Below are positions 1 through 8,572 of a DNA stretch of 44,895 bases, piece by piece. The stretch is from Ottowia thiooxydans DSM 14619. Lineage in GTDB: Bacteria; Pseudomonadota; Gammaproteobacteria; Burkholderiales; Burkholderiaceae_C. Both the position numbers and the translations under genes were made by a program. Positions within the stretch are counted from its first letter, which is position 1, and each line of letters begins with the position of its first letter. Below the pieces are notes generated by a model that was not told the origin of the DNA, did not search any database, and saw only the letters and a list, made by a program, of their open reading frames with translations. The stretch covers positions 1 to 44,895 of the forward strand of contig NZ_AUGX01000039.1 in assembly GCF_000422885.1 (NCBI RefSeq). The letters are read 5' to 3'.

Positions 1-326
1 GCGTGCACCGTGCTCACCGCGGGCACAGCCAGACCAAGATCGCTCAATCGAGTGGCCAACTTGCGAGCACCCCATGCAGGGTGCTGTTCACGCAACTGGC
101 ACACCTGCTGCTCAAACTCGGCTGAGCTGCGCTTTGGAGAGTGCATGGGCCTTCGACTCAAGTCGCTCAGAGGCTGCTCGCGGCGAGAGCGCTCAAGCCA
201 TTTGTAGCCCGTGGTGGGACTGATTCCGAGACCGCGACACAGCGCCCGGATGTTGGTGCCGTCGTGCTGCGCTAGTGCAACGAATTCTTCGCGTAGTGAC
301 ATTGCGGACTTCTCCTGCCATGGCAT
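1..326 (-). CDS. IS481-type transposase, 5' part (runs off window start)
   Basis: Reading the minus strand from an ATG at 326 gives an open frame of about 108 codons that continues past the window edge. It begins MPWQEKSAMSLREEFVALA and continues with a helix-turn-helix in which ALCRGLGISPTTGYKWLERS is the recognition helix region, then SRRPMHSPKRS and HPAWGARKLATRL. This N-terminal layout (HTH followed by a P-rich linker and the HPAWGxRK block) is typical of IS481/IS3-superfamily transposases that cut and paste DNA with a DDE catalytic domain; the DDE part lies outside the window. An internal ATG at 302 is an alternative start. Copies of the terminal-repeat-like word TGTGTCCACCATGTC lie just upstream (365-410), so the element's end is near 410. 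Family assignment is from recognition of the N-terminal motifs only. Confidence 0.8.
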   Translation of the reverse strand, partial: MPWQEKSAMSLREEFVALAQHDGTNIRALCRGLGISPTTGYKWLERSRREQPLSDLSRRPMHSPKRSSAEFEQQVCQLREQHPAWGARKLATRLSDLGLAVPAVSTVH

Positions 327-363
327 CGCTTTGCTCCTATTGGGCTGCTTGATGCTCTAGCTT

Positions 364-412
364 GATGTGTCCACCATGTCTCCGAACATGTGTCCACCAT
401 GTCCCCGGTCTA
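364..412. repeat. Probable terminal repeat region of the IS481-type element
   Basis: The word TGTGTCCACCATGTC occurs twice in tandem, at about 365 and 389, immediately upstream of the transposase start. Ends of this kind (TGT...CCACCATGT) are common in IS481 relatives. The second copy is the outermost, and unrelated repeat sequence begins at about 417, so the element boundary should be near 405-416. The other end is outside the window and no target duplication can be checked. Confidence 0.55.
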
Positions 413-676
413 TACACACGGCCTCAAGGGGTGGGGAGCCTCACTCGGGCCATTGCTGCGCTCGGCCTTCGAGATATTAGTCTTTCCCCTGCCGGGGGAA
501 AAATAAATTAAAACCTTGAAGGGCTGGTCCTAAGCCTGTTAAACGTTTTAACGCGAGGTGGGAAAAACAGATTGGATCGGCTACCGATGGACTGAAAGGT
601 GTACAACGCAGCAAACCACCCAGCCCGCGCCCACACGCCAAAAACAAGGCCCTTAATAGCCTCTTAGAATCCTACA
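413..676. repeat. Intergenic repeat copy A (distal part), upstream of mutL
   Basis: Bases 416-512 closely match 13706-13803: both carry CACGGCCTCAAGGGGTGGGG, then a GGGCCATTGCTGCGCT block, then a hairpin (TTTCCCC-TGCC-GGGGGAAA here) followed by AAATAAAT. Only the distal part of the longer element seen at 13.5-13.8 kb is present, because the IS end lies directly upstream. The rest of the gap (513-676) holds no gene that I can see; the mutL promoter should lie here. Confidence 0.7.
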
Positions 677-2599
677 GTGCAAACATCTAACCAGACCTCC
701 GCCGACCTCCCGCGCCGCGCCATCCGTGAACTGCCCGACGAGCTGATCAGCCAGATTGCGGCTGGTGAAGTGGTTGAACGGCCTGCCTCCGTGGTGCGCG
801 AACTGGTAGACAACGCGCTGGATTCTGGCGCTTCGCACATTAGCGTGCGTCTGGCGGCGGGAGGCGTCCGCCTGATCTCCGTGGAAGACGATGGCACTGG
901 CATCCTGCCCGAAGAGCTACCCATAGCGCTCAAACGCCACGCCACCAGCAAGATCGCCAACCTGATGGAACTGGAATCGGTAGGGACCATGGGTTTTCGC
1001 GGTGAAGCCCTGGCCGCCATCAATTCAATCGCCGAAACCACCCTGCTTTCACGCACTGGCCAGCAACCCAACGCCTATTTCCTCGATGGCCGCACTGGCG
1101 AGCTAAGACCAGGTGCGCGGGGCGTCGGCACCACGGTGGAAGTGAAGGAGCTGTTTTTCAGCGTGCCGGCGCGGCGGAAGTTCCTCAAGACCGATGCCAC
1201 CGAACTGGCTCATTGCCTGGAAGCGGTGCGCCGCCACGCTCTGGCGCGGCCGGACGTGGCTTTCACTATCTGGCACGACGGCAAACTCATCGAACAATGG
1301 CGTAGCCACCCAGGCCCTGAGGGGCTTGCGCAGCGTCTGGGCGACGTATTGGGTGAGGATTTCCTGGCGGGTTCGGTGCCGGTGGACTACCAATCTGGTT
1401 CCGTGCGTGTGACCGGGCGCGCTGGTGTGCCTGATATCTCGCGGTCCCGGGGGGATCAGCAGTTTGCTTACGTCAATGGCCGGTTCGTGCGAGACAAGGT
1501 CATCACGCACGCTGCGCGCAGCGCCTACGAAGATGTTCTGCATGGTCAGCGTCAACCCGTGTATGCGCTCTACATCAGCGTGGAACCCACGCGAGTAGAC
1601 GTCAATGTGCACCCCACGAAAATCGAGGTGCGCTTCAGGGACAGCCGAGAAGTGCACCAGGCCGTTCGCCATGCCGTGGAAAACGCTTTGGCCGCACCAC
1701 GTGCGGGCCAGGTATCAGCCGCTGCGAACGCCCTCCCCGAATCTTTGCCACTGGCACCAGCCGCTCAGACTACAAGCTGGCAAGCCACCCCGCCAGAACC
1801 ACCTCCCTCCAGCTACTTCAAGGCATTTCAGCAGATCTTTCCGAGGCAAGCTTCGATGGATCTGAGCGCCAGCCGCCATGCCGTGGAGGAGCTGAAGGCG
1901 CTGTGGGCGCCGGCGCCCAGCAACGACGCAGCTGCCCCATCGCTTGAAAGCCCCAGTGCAGCCCATCAAGCGCCGCCCGGCCAAACACCAAGCCAGCCGC
2001 ACAATGAACCACAGGACTGGCCCCTGGGCCGCGCCGTCGCTCAATTGCACGGGATCTACATCCTGGCGGAAAACCAATCGGGGCTGATCGTGGTGGATAT
2101 GCATGCGGCACACGAACGCATCGTCTACGAACGCTTGAAACTTCAGCTAGACGGCGCCCGGATCGCCAGCCAACCACTGCTCATTCCCGCCACCTTCGCC
2201 GCCACGCCGCATGAGGTGGCCACCGCAGAAGCTTGTGCTGAGGTGTTGGGGCGGCTTGGACTGGATATCGCGCCGTTCTCACTCAAAACCTTGGCGGTAC
2301 GCGCAGTGCCCACCACTTTGGCCTCAGGCGATGCCGTGGAACTGGCGCGCAGCGTTCTCGCTGAGCTGGCTCAACACGACGCCAGCACCGTGGTCGAGAG
2401 AGCCCAGCATGAGTTGCTAGGCACCATGGCCTGCCACGGCGCGGTCCGCGCCAATAGGCGGCTGACCCATGAAGAGATGAATGCCTTGCTGCGGCAGATG
2501 GAAGCCACGGAGCGCTCAGACCAATGCAACCACGGCCGCCCCACCTGGCGCCAACTCACGCTGCGCGAGCTCGACGGGTTATTCATGCGCGGACGCTAA
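677..2599 (+). CDS. mutL: DNA mismatch repair protein MutL
   Basis: MutL couples mismatch recognition by MutS to strand removal. The 640-residue protein has the N-terminal GHKL ATPase with all its motifs: catalytic Glu42 and Asn46 in RELVDNALDSGA, DDGTGI at 71-76, TSKI at 90-93 and GFRGEAL at 106-112. A long Pro/Ala/Ser/Gln-rich linker (about 345-450) leads to the C-terminal dimerisation domain. That domain carries the endonuclease motif DMHAAHERIVYE (about 474, the DQHA-x2-E-x4-E pattern with Met for Gln), ACHGAVRA (about 585) and CNHGRPT (from 617). It is therefore the nicking type expected in bacteria without MutH, unlike that of E. coli. Translation starts with GTG at 677; no strong ribosome site precedes it. 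The MFS gene begins 3 bases after its stop, and miaA overlaps that gene, so the three look co-transcribed. Confidence 0.97.
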   Translation: MQTSNQTSADLPRRAIRELPDELISQIAAGEVVERPASVVRELVDNALDSGASHISVRLAAGGVRLISVEDDGTGILPEELPIALKRHATSKIANLMELESVGTMGFRGEALAAINSIAETTLLSRTGQQPNAYFLDGRTGELRPGARGVGTTVEVKELFFSVPARRKFLKTDATELAHCLEAVRRHALARPDVAFTIWHDGKLIEQWRSHPGPEGLAQRLGDVLGEDFLAGSVPVDYQSGSVRVTGRAGVPDISRSRGDQQFAYVNGRFVRDKVITHAARSAYEDVLHGQRQPVYALYISVEPTRVDVNVHPTKIEVRFRDSREVHQAVRHAVENALAAPRAGQVSAAANALPESLPLAPAAQTTSWQATPPEPPPSSYFKAFQQIFPRQASMDLSASRHAVEELKALWAPAPSNDAAAPSLESPSAAHQAPPGQTPSQPHNEPQDWPLGRAVAQLHGIYILAENQSGLIVVDMHAAHERIVYERLKLQLDGARIASQPLLIPATFAATPHEVATAEACAEVLGRLGLDIAPFSLKTLAVRAVPTTLASGDAVELARSVLAELAQHDASTVVERAQHELLGTMACHGAVRANRRLTHEEMNALLRQMEATERSDQCNHGRPTWRQLTLRELDGLFMRGR

Positions 2600-2602
2600 G
2601 CG

Positions 2603-3799
2603 TTGAATCCACCGGCTGTCATCGTCCTGCTGCTGGCGCTGCTGCTTGGCATACAGCCGGTAACGACGGATGTTTACCTGCCCGCCCTCCCCTCCATTCA
2701 GGATTCGTTTGCCGCCTCCATGGCGCAGATTCAGCTGACCTTCTCAGGCTTGCTGCTTGCCTTTGGGGTTTCGCAGATGGTCTGGGGGCCGCTCTCCGAT
2801 CGTATTGGCCGTCGACCCGTGCTGCTCTGGGGAATGGCGCTATATACCTTGGCGTCAGTCGGCGCCATGCTGGCGCCCGCCATGGGTTGGTTGATTGCTT
2901 GGCGCGTCTTGCAAGGCGCAGCCATGGGTGCTGCTGTCATGTGCGCACGCGCTATCGTGCGAGACGTGTACCGGCCGCTGGAAGGAGCCCGGGTCATGTC
3001 CAAGGGACTTTCGGGCTTGGGCATCATTGCCGTTTTGGCAGCACCCCTCGGCAGCCTGATGACAGAGCTTGTGGGCTGGCGTGCAGCAATGGCCGTGCCG
3101 GCACTATTCGGCGCGGGCACATTGGCCCTGGTGGCATTGAGATTCGACGAGACCCTGGCTGTAAGAAACCCTGCAGCGCTGAATCCAGGCACATTGCTGC
3201 GCTCATGGGGTTTGATCGCGCGCCACCCCACTTTCAACACCTATAGCCTGCTGTCAACGGCCTCTTACGCGGCTCTGTTTACGTTTTTGGCCTCGTCATC
3301 GTTCGTTCTACTGCGGATACTTGGCGTTTCAAAAACCGGCTATGGGGCCATCATGGCTGTCTTGTCAGCGCTCTACATCGTGGGCACCATCATCTGCAGG
3401 CGCCTGCTTGCACGGTGGGGTGTTCGGCGTGCTGTGGCGCTAGCTGGTGGAATTACGTTCACAGCCGGATTGCTCCACTGCGCGCTGACATTTTTTGGTT
3501 GGGGTGAATCCTGGTATGGCGCTTGGGCCTTGGTAATCCCGCAGGGTCTTTTCATGCTGGCGCATGGCGTACACCAGCCGTGCGCACAGAGCGGCGCGGT
3601 GGGGCCTTTTCCCAGTATGGCCGGGGCCGCCTCAGCCTTGAACGGATTTTTCATGATGGCGGTGGCCTTCCCGATAGGCCTCTGGATTGGCCAAGCCATG
3701 GACGGCACTCCGCGCCCCATGGCCTACGGCATTGCATTCTGGTGCGGAGTAATTGCCCTCACGGCATGGACATGGGTACAAAAATATGGAGAACGCTAG
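2603..3799 (+). CDS. Bcr/CflA-family MFS drug exporter
   Basis: A 398-residue, 12-helix major facilitator protein of the drug:H+ antiporter (Bcr/CflA) type. It opens with a hydrophobic helix followed by [12 protein letters not shown], the signature of Bcr/CflA transporters, and carries the MFS motif [17 protein letters not shown] at 62-77 in the loop between helices 2 and 3. It is expected to expel drugs or metabolites across the inner membrane; the substrate cannot be read from sequence. The start is TTG at 2603, three bases after the mutL stop, suggesting translational coupling. Its 3' end overlaps the miaA start by 14 bases. The place between mutL and miaA, which are adjacent in many bacteria, suggests that the transporter was inserted into an old operon. 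Confidence 0.9.
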   Translation: MNPPAVIVLLLALLLGIQPVTTDVYLPALPSIQDSFAASMAQIQLTFSGLLLAFGVSQMVWGPLSDRIGRRPVLLWGMALYTLASVGAMLAPAMGWLIAWRVLQGAAMGAAVMCARAIVRDVYRPLEGARVMSKGLSGLGIIAVLAAPLGSLMTELVGWRAAMAVPALFGAGTLALVALRFDETLAVRNPAALNPGTLLRSWGLIARHPTFNTYSLLSTASYAALFTFLASSSFVLLRILGVSKTGYGAIMAVLSALYIVGTIICRRLLARWGVRRAVALAGGITFTAGLLHCALTFFGWGESWYGAWALVIPQGLFMLAHGVHQPCAQSGAVGPFPSMAGAASALNGFFMMAVAFPIGLWIGQAMDGTPRPMAYGIAFWCGVIALTAWTWVQKYGER

Positions 3800-4724
3800 A
3801 GTCATCGGCCTCGCGGGTCCTACCGCCAGCGGCAAAAGTGCTCTCTCGCTAGAGCTGGCCAGCCACTTACCCATCGAGATCATCAGCGTTGATTCGGCGC
3901 TGGTCTATGAAGGCATGGATATTGGCACCGCAAAACCCACGCCAGCCGAACGCGCAGTCGTGCCGCACCACTTGATCGACATCCGTGACCCGCTCGATAC
4001 CTACAACGCCGCGGAGTTCGTACGCGATGCGCGGCGTCTTATCGGTGAAATAAACGCACGCGGAAAAGTCGCGCTGCTGGTGGGCGGCACCATGCTGTAC
4101 TTCAAGGCGCTGACGGAAGGCCTGAATGACCTGCCACCGGCTGACTCCCAAGTGCGCGCCGCGCTGGAAGCGGAGGCTCTCGCACAAGGCTGGCCAGCAC
4201 TGCATGCCGAACTCGAACGCGTAGATCCGGTCACGGCCAGCCGCCTGCCCGCAGGAGACACTCAGCGCATTCAGCGTGCTCTGGAGGTATGGCGCATCAC
4301 CGGAAAACCACTTTCCAGCTTCCACACACAGAAGAACAAAGAAAGCCCCCTGGAAACCGGCCTGGCTTTTCCGCTTTTTTCCCTGGAGCCCACGGACCGC
4401 CCATGGCTGCACGCGCGCATCGAACAGCGCTTTGACGCCATGCTCGCAGCAGGTTTCATGGACGAAGTCGCAAGCTTGCGCGCCCGAGGCGATCTTTCGC
4501 CGGAGTTGCCCTCCATGCGCTGCGTGGGATACCGGCAGGCATGGGAAGCGCTGGATACAGGCGAGCCTCTTGCACAAATGCGCGAACGCGGCATAGCCGC
4601 CACCCGTCAACTAGCCAAACGACAAATCACGTGGTTGCGCGGCATGTCCGATCGCAAGGTCTTGAACATCACCGGCCAGGAAAACAGCCGCTCGCTTGCG
4701 CTTCGCTTGCTTGGTTTGCTGTAG
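3786..4724 (+). CDS. miaA: tRNA dimethylallyltransferase MiaA
   Basis: MiaA transfers the dimethylallyl group of DMAPP to N6 of A37 in tRNAs that read codons starting with U. The protein (312 residues from the ATG at 3786, usual family length) has the P-loop GPTASGKS at 11-18, the catalytic segment [18 protein letters not shown] at 35-52 with Asp36 as general base, [18 protein letters not shown] in the prenyl donor site, and the C-terminal [11 protein letters not shown] and [13 protein letters not shown] tRNA-binding blocks. The frame is open 11 codons further upstream (ATG at 3753), but that would overlap the MFS gene by 47 bases and the protein homology begins at [12 protein letters not shown]; the 3786 start overlaps by only 14. 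It is the last gene of the mutL-MFS-miaA unit. Confidence 0.96.
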   Translation: MENARVIGLAGPTASGKSALSLELASHLPIEIISVDSALVYEGMDIGTAKPTPAERAVVPHHLIDIRDPLDTYNAAEFVRDARRLIGEINARGKVALLVGGTMLYFKALTEGLNDLPPADSQVRAALEAEALAQGWPALHAELERVDPVTASRLPAGDTQRIQRALEVWRITGKPLSSFHTQKNKESPLETGLAFPLFSLEPTDRPWLHARIEQRFDAMLAAGFMDEVASLRARGDLSPELPSMRCVGYRQAWEALDTGEPLAQMRERGIAATRQLAKRQITWLRGMSDRKVLNITGQENSRSLALRLLGLL

Positions 4725-4952
4725 AAACGAATCGCGTGCTTAGGCGACAATAAACATTTAGCGTCGGGCCTCGACCGCACAGCGTTTCCCGCTCTTCATA
4801 TAAGCCATGTCGTCCACCCTGTACCCCATGCTCAGTGTGGCCTTTCAGGCCACACGCGCGGCTGACGCCAAGCTCCAGACCTCTCGGCAGGCTGAACAAG
4901 CCTGCTCGGCACCTCCATTCAGCGCCGCCAAAGAACTGGCGTCCTCCGGCCC

Positions 4953-7223
4953 ATGAACATGGCCGCCATCCTGCGCTGGTTCGATCCTGCCCATTGGCCC
5001 AACCGTGGTCGCGCAGCAATGCGCACCCTGCTCAGCTACTACGTGCTCAACGGAGCAATGTGCGCGTTCGGGCTATTTCTGATTTCCACGGTGGTGCATG
5101 CGCTGTTTGGCGAAGCTGCTGCTGCGGCAGCCGTCGTGGGCGTGATAGCGACCATTCCGCCAGACATGGCGGCGCCACTTCGAGGCAAGGCCACACACAT
5201 GGCCATAGCGCCGCTGATCGGTCTGCCACTGTTTCTAGCTGTGCAGTTGTTGCGCGCGCACCCGGTGGAACTCGGTTTGCTTTTGGTTCCAGCCACGTTC
5301 ATGAGCTTTCTCGGCATGGCCTGGGGCAAGCGCGGCGCCCCGGTGGCCATTGCCGTGATGTTTTCCGTGGTCTTTTCGATGTCCACACCCGCCTCGGCCA
5401 ATCTGGCTGAAGCCCTACAGCGCACCGGATTTTTTGCCTTGGGCGCTGCTCTGTATGTGCTGTATTCAGTTTTATCTAATACGCTGTGCAACGCTCGCTA
5501 CCGTGCCCAACTCATCGCCGACTTGCTGCTGACCATGGCCGCGCTCATGCGCGCCCAAGCTAACCGCTTCGCCCCCAAATCGGCTGACTCCGCACCACTA
5601 CCCGAAGGTGGAGAGCTCAGCGAACTCCTGCGCCGCCAAGCCGCACTCGCCGATCAATTGCAGAACACGCGAGACATCGTGCTCGAATCGCCGCGCACAC
5701 CGCGCCGCCAACGCTTGGCAGGCATGTTGCTGGCAATGCTGGAAATGCGCGATCAGTTGGTGGCCAGCGAGCTTGATCTAGACCAAGTGCGTGAAGACGC
5801 GGGACACCACGCGGTGTTGCACGACGTGCGACAGATGCTTCAGCAAATGGCGCAAGATCTGGCGCAATTGGCCGATGCCCTGCTCACCGGCCGCATGCCC
5901 GCCCTGCCTGCCGACCATGGAGCTCGTCTGGCGGCCTTGCGTCTCGATGAGCAAGCAGACACGGCGGACCATACCGACACAGAGCCTGGAACTCCGCCGA
6001 ACACGGGGCGCGCCGGCCTGGTGCGGGGCCTCGCCTACCGCCTTACGCACCTGAATGATGGCGTACAAGAATTGGGAGCACTCGCGCGTGGTGAGGCCAA
6101 GCCCGATCTCACCTTGGTGCGCAACAACTGGCGCCTTTTCGTCAGCCCTACGGATTGGTCGTGGCGGCCATTCTTAAGTCTCTGGGCGTGGCGAGCGCCT
6201 GCATTGCGCCACGCCATCCGCGCTGCGCTGGCGATTGGCACGGGCTACACCATCGCCGCCTTGCTGCCTTGGGGATCGCACGAGTACTGGGTACTCCTCA
6301 CCATCGTGGTGGTGCTGCGCGGTAGCCTGGCGCAAACACTGGAGCGCCGTGATGCTCGCGTGGCAGGTACGGTGCTCGGCAGCTTGCTTGCTGTGGGCTT
6401 GCTCGTCATGCACCCGCCTTCGTTCGTGCTGCTACTTTCCGTGACCGTGGCGCAGGGCGTGGCGCACGGGTTCGCCATGCGGCGCTACCTGATCACCGCG
6501 GTGGCCGCATCCGTGCTGGGACTGGTTCAGGCACACCTGCTTTTTGCAGGAACCAGCCCCACCTTCGCTTTCATCGAACGCGTGGGCGATACGCTGCTGG
6601 GCGCAGGGCTTGCCTGGGCTTTCTGCTATGTGCTGCCTTCCTGGGAACGAGGCCAACTGGCCAGCCTGGTTCGCCGCAACCTCACGGCGCAGGCGCAGCA
6701 CGTGCGCATGGCGCTGGGCGTGTCCGCCCTGCACGACATCGACACCCAGCCCGAGCTGGCTTGGCGCCTGGCACGGCGTGAAGCCTACGACAGCCTCTCA
6801 GCGCTGGTGCTAGCCACTGAACGCTCGCTGGCGGAGCCTCGCGCGGTACGGCCACCCATCGCGTTGCTGGAGCATATGCAAGCGCATGGGTATCAATTGT
6901 TGGCACAGTTAAGCGCGGCTAAATCCATGCTGCTTTTGCGCCGAGATCAATTGCGCCTGGACGAAATAGAGATACCGCTCATGCATGCCGCCAGCCGCAT
7001 CGAGCAAATTCTCACAGGCGAAGCCGGTAGCTCGACGCCTATGCCACCAAGCCTGGCGGCCAACATGCCCACCTCCATCGAGGCTCTGCCGGACCCCTTC
7101 GAGAACGACATCAGCCCCTGGCTGATACGCCGCCTTGAATTAGCCATGGATCTGGCCAGAAAGATGCGCAGCGATGCCGATCAGGCACTGGAACAACTGA
7201 CCTCCTCCAAAGCGCGGTCATAG
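4953..7223 (+). CDS. FUSC-family inner-membrane exporter (YccS/AaeB type)
   Basis: A 756-residue membrane protein with the duplicated layout of the FUSC/aromatic-acid exporter family. A first block of hydrophobic helices spans roughly residues 20-180 (LLSYYVLNGAMCAFGLFLIS onward), followed by a large hydrophilic, coiled-coil-prone cytoplasmic region (about 190-390). A second helix block (about 420-560) contains LLPWGSHEYWVLLTIVVVLR and the RRDARVAGTVLGS motif typical of this family, and a cytoplasmic tail follows. Relatives export aromatic carboxylates or aid envelope stress tolerance; the substrate here is unknown. It starts 228 bases after miaA with an ATG at 4953 (a second ATG at 4959 is possible). 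No periplasmic adaptor (AaeA type) gene is adjacent. Confidence 0.85.
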   Translation: MNMAAILRWFDPAHWPNRGRAAMRTLLSYYVLNGAMCAFGLFLISTVVHALFGEAAAAAAVVGVIATIPPDMAAPLRGKATHMAIAPLIGLPLFLAVQLLRAHPVELGLLLVPATFMSFLGMAWGKRGAPVAIAVMFSVVFSMSTPASANLAEALQRTGFFALGAALYVLYSVLSNTLCNARYRAQLIADLLLTMAALMRAQANRFAPKSADSAPLPEGGELSELLRRQAALADQLQNTRDIVLESPRTPRRQRLAGMLLAMLEMRDQLVASELDLDQVREDAGHHAVLHDVRQMLQQMAQDLAQLADALLTGRMPALPADHGARLAALRLDEQADTADHTDTEPGTPPNTGRAGLVRGLAYRLTHLNDGVQELGALARGEAKPDLTLVRNNWRLFVSPTDWSWRPFLSLWAWRAPALRHAIRAALAIGTGYTIAALLPWGSHEYWVLLTIVVVLRGSLAQTLERRDARVAGTVLGSLLAVGLLVMHPPSFVLLLSVTVAQGVAHGFAMRRYLITAVAASVLGLVQAHLLFAGTSPTFAFIERVGDTLLGAGLAWAFCYVLPSWERGQLASLVRRNLTAQAQHVRMALGVSALHDIDTQPELAWRLARREAYDSLSALVLATERSLAEPRAVRPPIALLEHMQAHGYQLLAQLSAAKSMLLLRRDQLRLDEIEIPLMHAASRIEQILTGEAGSSTPMPPSLAANMPTSIEALPDPFENDISPWLIRRLELAMDLARKMRSDADQALEQLTSSKARS

Positions 7224-7281
7224 CCACTAGCCTGATACGCCCCGCGTTAGCCCTATTCACTACTTTTTGGCCAAGAAAGGG

Positions 7282-7304
7282 CGAAGCGCCACGCAAGCGC
7301 TTCG
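7282..7304. terminator. Hairpin after the FUSC gene, possible terminator
   Basis: CGAAGCGC (7282-7289) and GCGCTTCG (7297-7304) form a perfect 8-bp stem with a 7-base loop, 59 bases after the FUSC stop codon. There is no run of T after it, so if it terminates transcription it is not a classical intrinsic terminator. Confidence 0.35.
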
Positions 7305-7341
7305 ATGCCAGGACATCAGAGTTCGTGGTTCGTCGTCATTT

Positions 7342-7380
7342 ACAGCTCTCATCGACATGAAAACAATAAATGAGAGCTGT
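7342..7380. repeat. Perfect 11-bp inverted repeat upstream of the MetR-like gene
   Basis: ACAGCTCTCAT (7342-7352) is exactly mirrored by ATGAGAGCTGT (7370-7380), with a 17-base A-rich spacer. It lies 94 bases before the regulator start. It could be a regulator binding site or a hairpin in the leader; no T tract follows, so a terminator is less likely. Confidence 0.6.
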
Positions 7381-7395
7381 CGCAGGCAAGGCACG

Positions 7396-7420
7396 GCAAT
7401 GCAATGCAATGCAATGCAAT
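7396..7420. repeat. Pentanucleotide tandem repeat GCAAT x5
   Basis: Five exact copies of GCAAT followed by GCATGACG lie 53 bases upstream of the MetR-like start, in the probable promoter or leader. Short tandem repeats can vary in copy number by slippage and alter promoter spacing; whether this one does is unknown. Confidence 0.8.
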
Positions 7421-7473
7421 GCATGACGTAATATTGCCTTTACCAAAACATCAATGAATTTCACTCATTCATC

Positions 7474-8385
7474 ATGCTGGAACGTATTCACTTGGCCGTT
7501 GTGCAAGAAGTCGAGAAACAGGGTTCTCTAACCGCGGCGGCTGAGGTTTTGCACGTCACGCAATCCGCGCTCAGCCACAGCATGAAGAAGCTGGAGCAGT
7601 ATCTGGGCACAGACATCTGGCTTCGCGAAGGCCGCAGCCTGCGGCTCACACAGGCCGGGCAATACCTGCTCGCTGTGGCCAACCGAGTGCTACCGCAACT
7701 GAGCTTGGCCGAAGAACGGCTGGGGCAGTTTGCCCAGGGTGAGCGCGGCAGCCTTCGCATTGGCATGGAGTGCCACCCCTGCTATCAATGGCTGCTCAAA
7801 GTGGTCTCCCCCTACCTGGCGGCCTGGCCCGATGTAGATGTAGACGTCAAACAGAAATTCCAGTTCGGTGGCATCGGCGCCCTCTTCGGTTACGAGATCG
7901 ACCTGCTGGTCACCCCAGACCCACTATTCAAACCTGGGCTGAAGTTCGAACCTGTTTTCGACTACGAACAAGTCTTGGTCGTGGCAAAAAACCATCCGCT
8001 AGCCACTGCAGCGCACGTGAAGCCACAGCAACTCACCAAAGAAATCCTGATCACCTACCCGGTAGATATTGAGCGACTGGACATCTATAACCAATTTCTG
8101 CTCCCGGCGGGCGTTACGCCAAAGCGGCATAAAACCATAGAAACCACGGACATCATGCTGCAGATGGTGGCCAGCGGCCGAGGCGTGGCCGCCCTGCCAC
8201 GGTGGCTGGTGGAAGAGTACGCAGAGAAGCTAGAAATCGTCCCCGTCAAGCTTGGCCCCAAGGGTATCGCCAAACAGATTTTTCTGGGTACGCGCGAGGC
8301 CGACAGCGCCATTGACTATGTGCGGGCGTTTGTGGAACTGGCACGCCTGCCTGCCCCGCTCGCCTCCCAAGGAATTGCTTCATAA
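7474..8385 (+). CDS. metR: LysR-family regulator, MetR-like
   Basis: A 303-residue LysR-type transcription factor. Residues 1-60 form the winged helix-turn-helix (GSLTAAAEVLHVTQSALSHS, then LEQYLGTDIWLREGRSLRLT), and residues 90-300 the co-inducer domain. Similarity extends over the full length of MetR, the homocysteine-responsive activator of methionine synthesis: LRIGMECHPCYQWL, FDYEQVLVVAKNHPL, ITYPV and GVAALPRWLVEEY sit at the same places as in the E. coli protein. MetR usually lies divergent to metE; here the gene upstream is the FUSC exporter on the same strand and no methionine gene is in the window, so its target is elsewhere or it has been relocated. The start ATG at 7474 follows the tandem repeat and inverted repeat described separately. 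Confidence 0.8.
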   Translation: MLERIHLAVVQEVEKQGSLTAAAEVLHVTQSALSHSMKKLEQYLGTDIWLREGRSLRLTQAGQYLLAVANRVLPQLSLAEERLGQFAQGERGSLRIGMECHPCYQWLLKVVSPYLAAWPDVDVDVKQKFQFGGIGALFGYEIDLLVTPDPLFKPGLKFEPVFDYEQVLVVAKNHPLATAAHVKPQQLTKEILITYPVDIERLDIYNQFLLPAGVTPKRHKTIETTDIMLQMVASGRGVAALPRWLVEEYAEKLEIVPVKLGPKGIAKQIFLGTREADSAIDYVRAFVELARLPAPLASQGIAS

Positions 8386-8541
8386 ACCTGCCGGCAACGC
8401 GTTCCGCCCCTATCACTGATACGCCAAACGCGTCGCACCATCATCTGATTCATCCATCCAGCGCCTAAGAGCCTGGGGTGGGAAGTTCCCGTTTGAAAAC
8501 GCGAGGCAATTGCTCGGGTGGATCATTTTTCTTTCCATTTT

Positions 8542-8551
8542 TTGTATACAA
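8542..8551. promoter_or_regulatory. Likely FCD/GntR operator (TTGTATACAA)
   Basis: TTGTATACAA is a perfect 10-base palindrome, 21 bases before the regulator start codon, and is followed by a further half-like ATATACT. FadR-subfamily GntR proteins commonly bind TNGTNNNACNA palindromes of this shape, so this is probably the autoregulatory site of the regulator at 8573, and perhaps that of the whole operon. No binding data. Confidence 0.55.
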
Positions 8552-8572
8552 GCATATACTTTGACGCACAAA

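Noticed and set aside
664-2586. Long open frames on the minus strand and other frames across mutL
   Set aside because: They lie fully opposite or inside a clear mutL gene in G+C-rich DNA and show no recognisable protein features.
7452-7470. TGAA/TTCA words before the MetR-like gene as a MetR box
   Set aside because: The spacing of TGAA and TTCA (1 or 9 bases) does not match the TGAA-N5-TTCA consensus.
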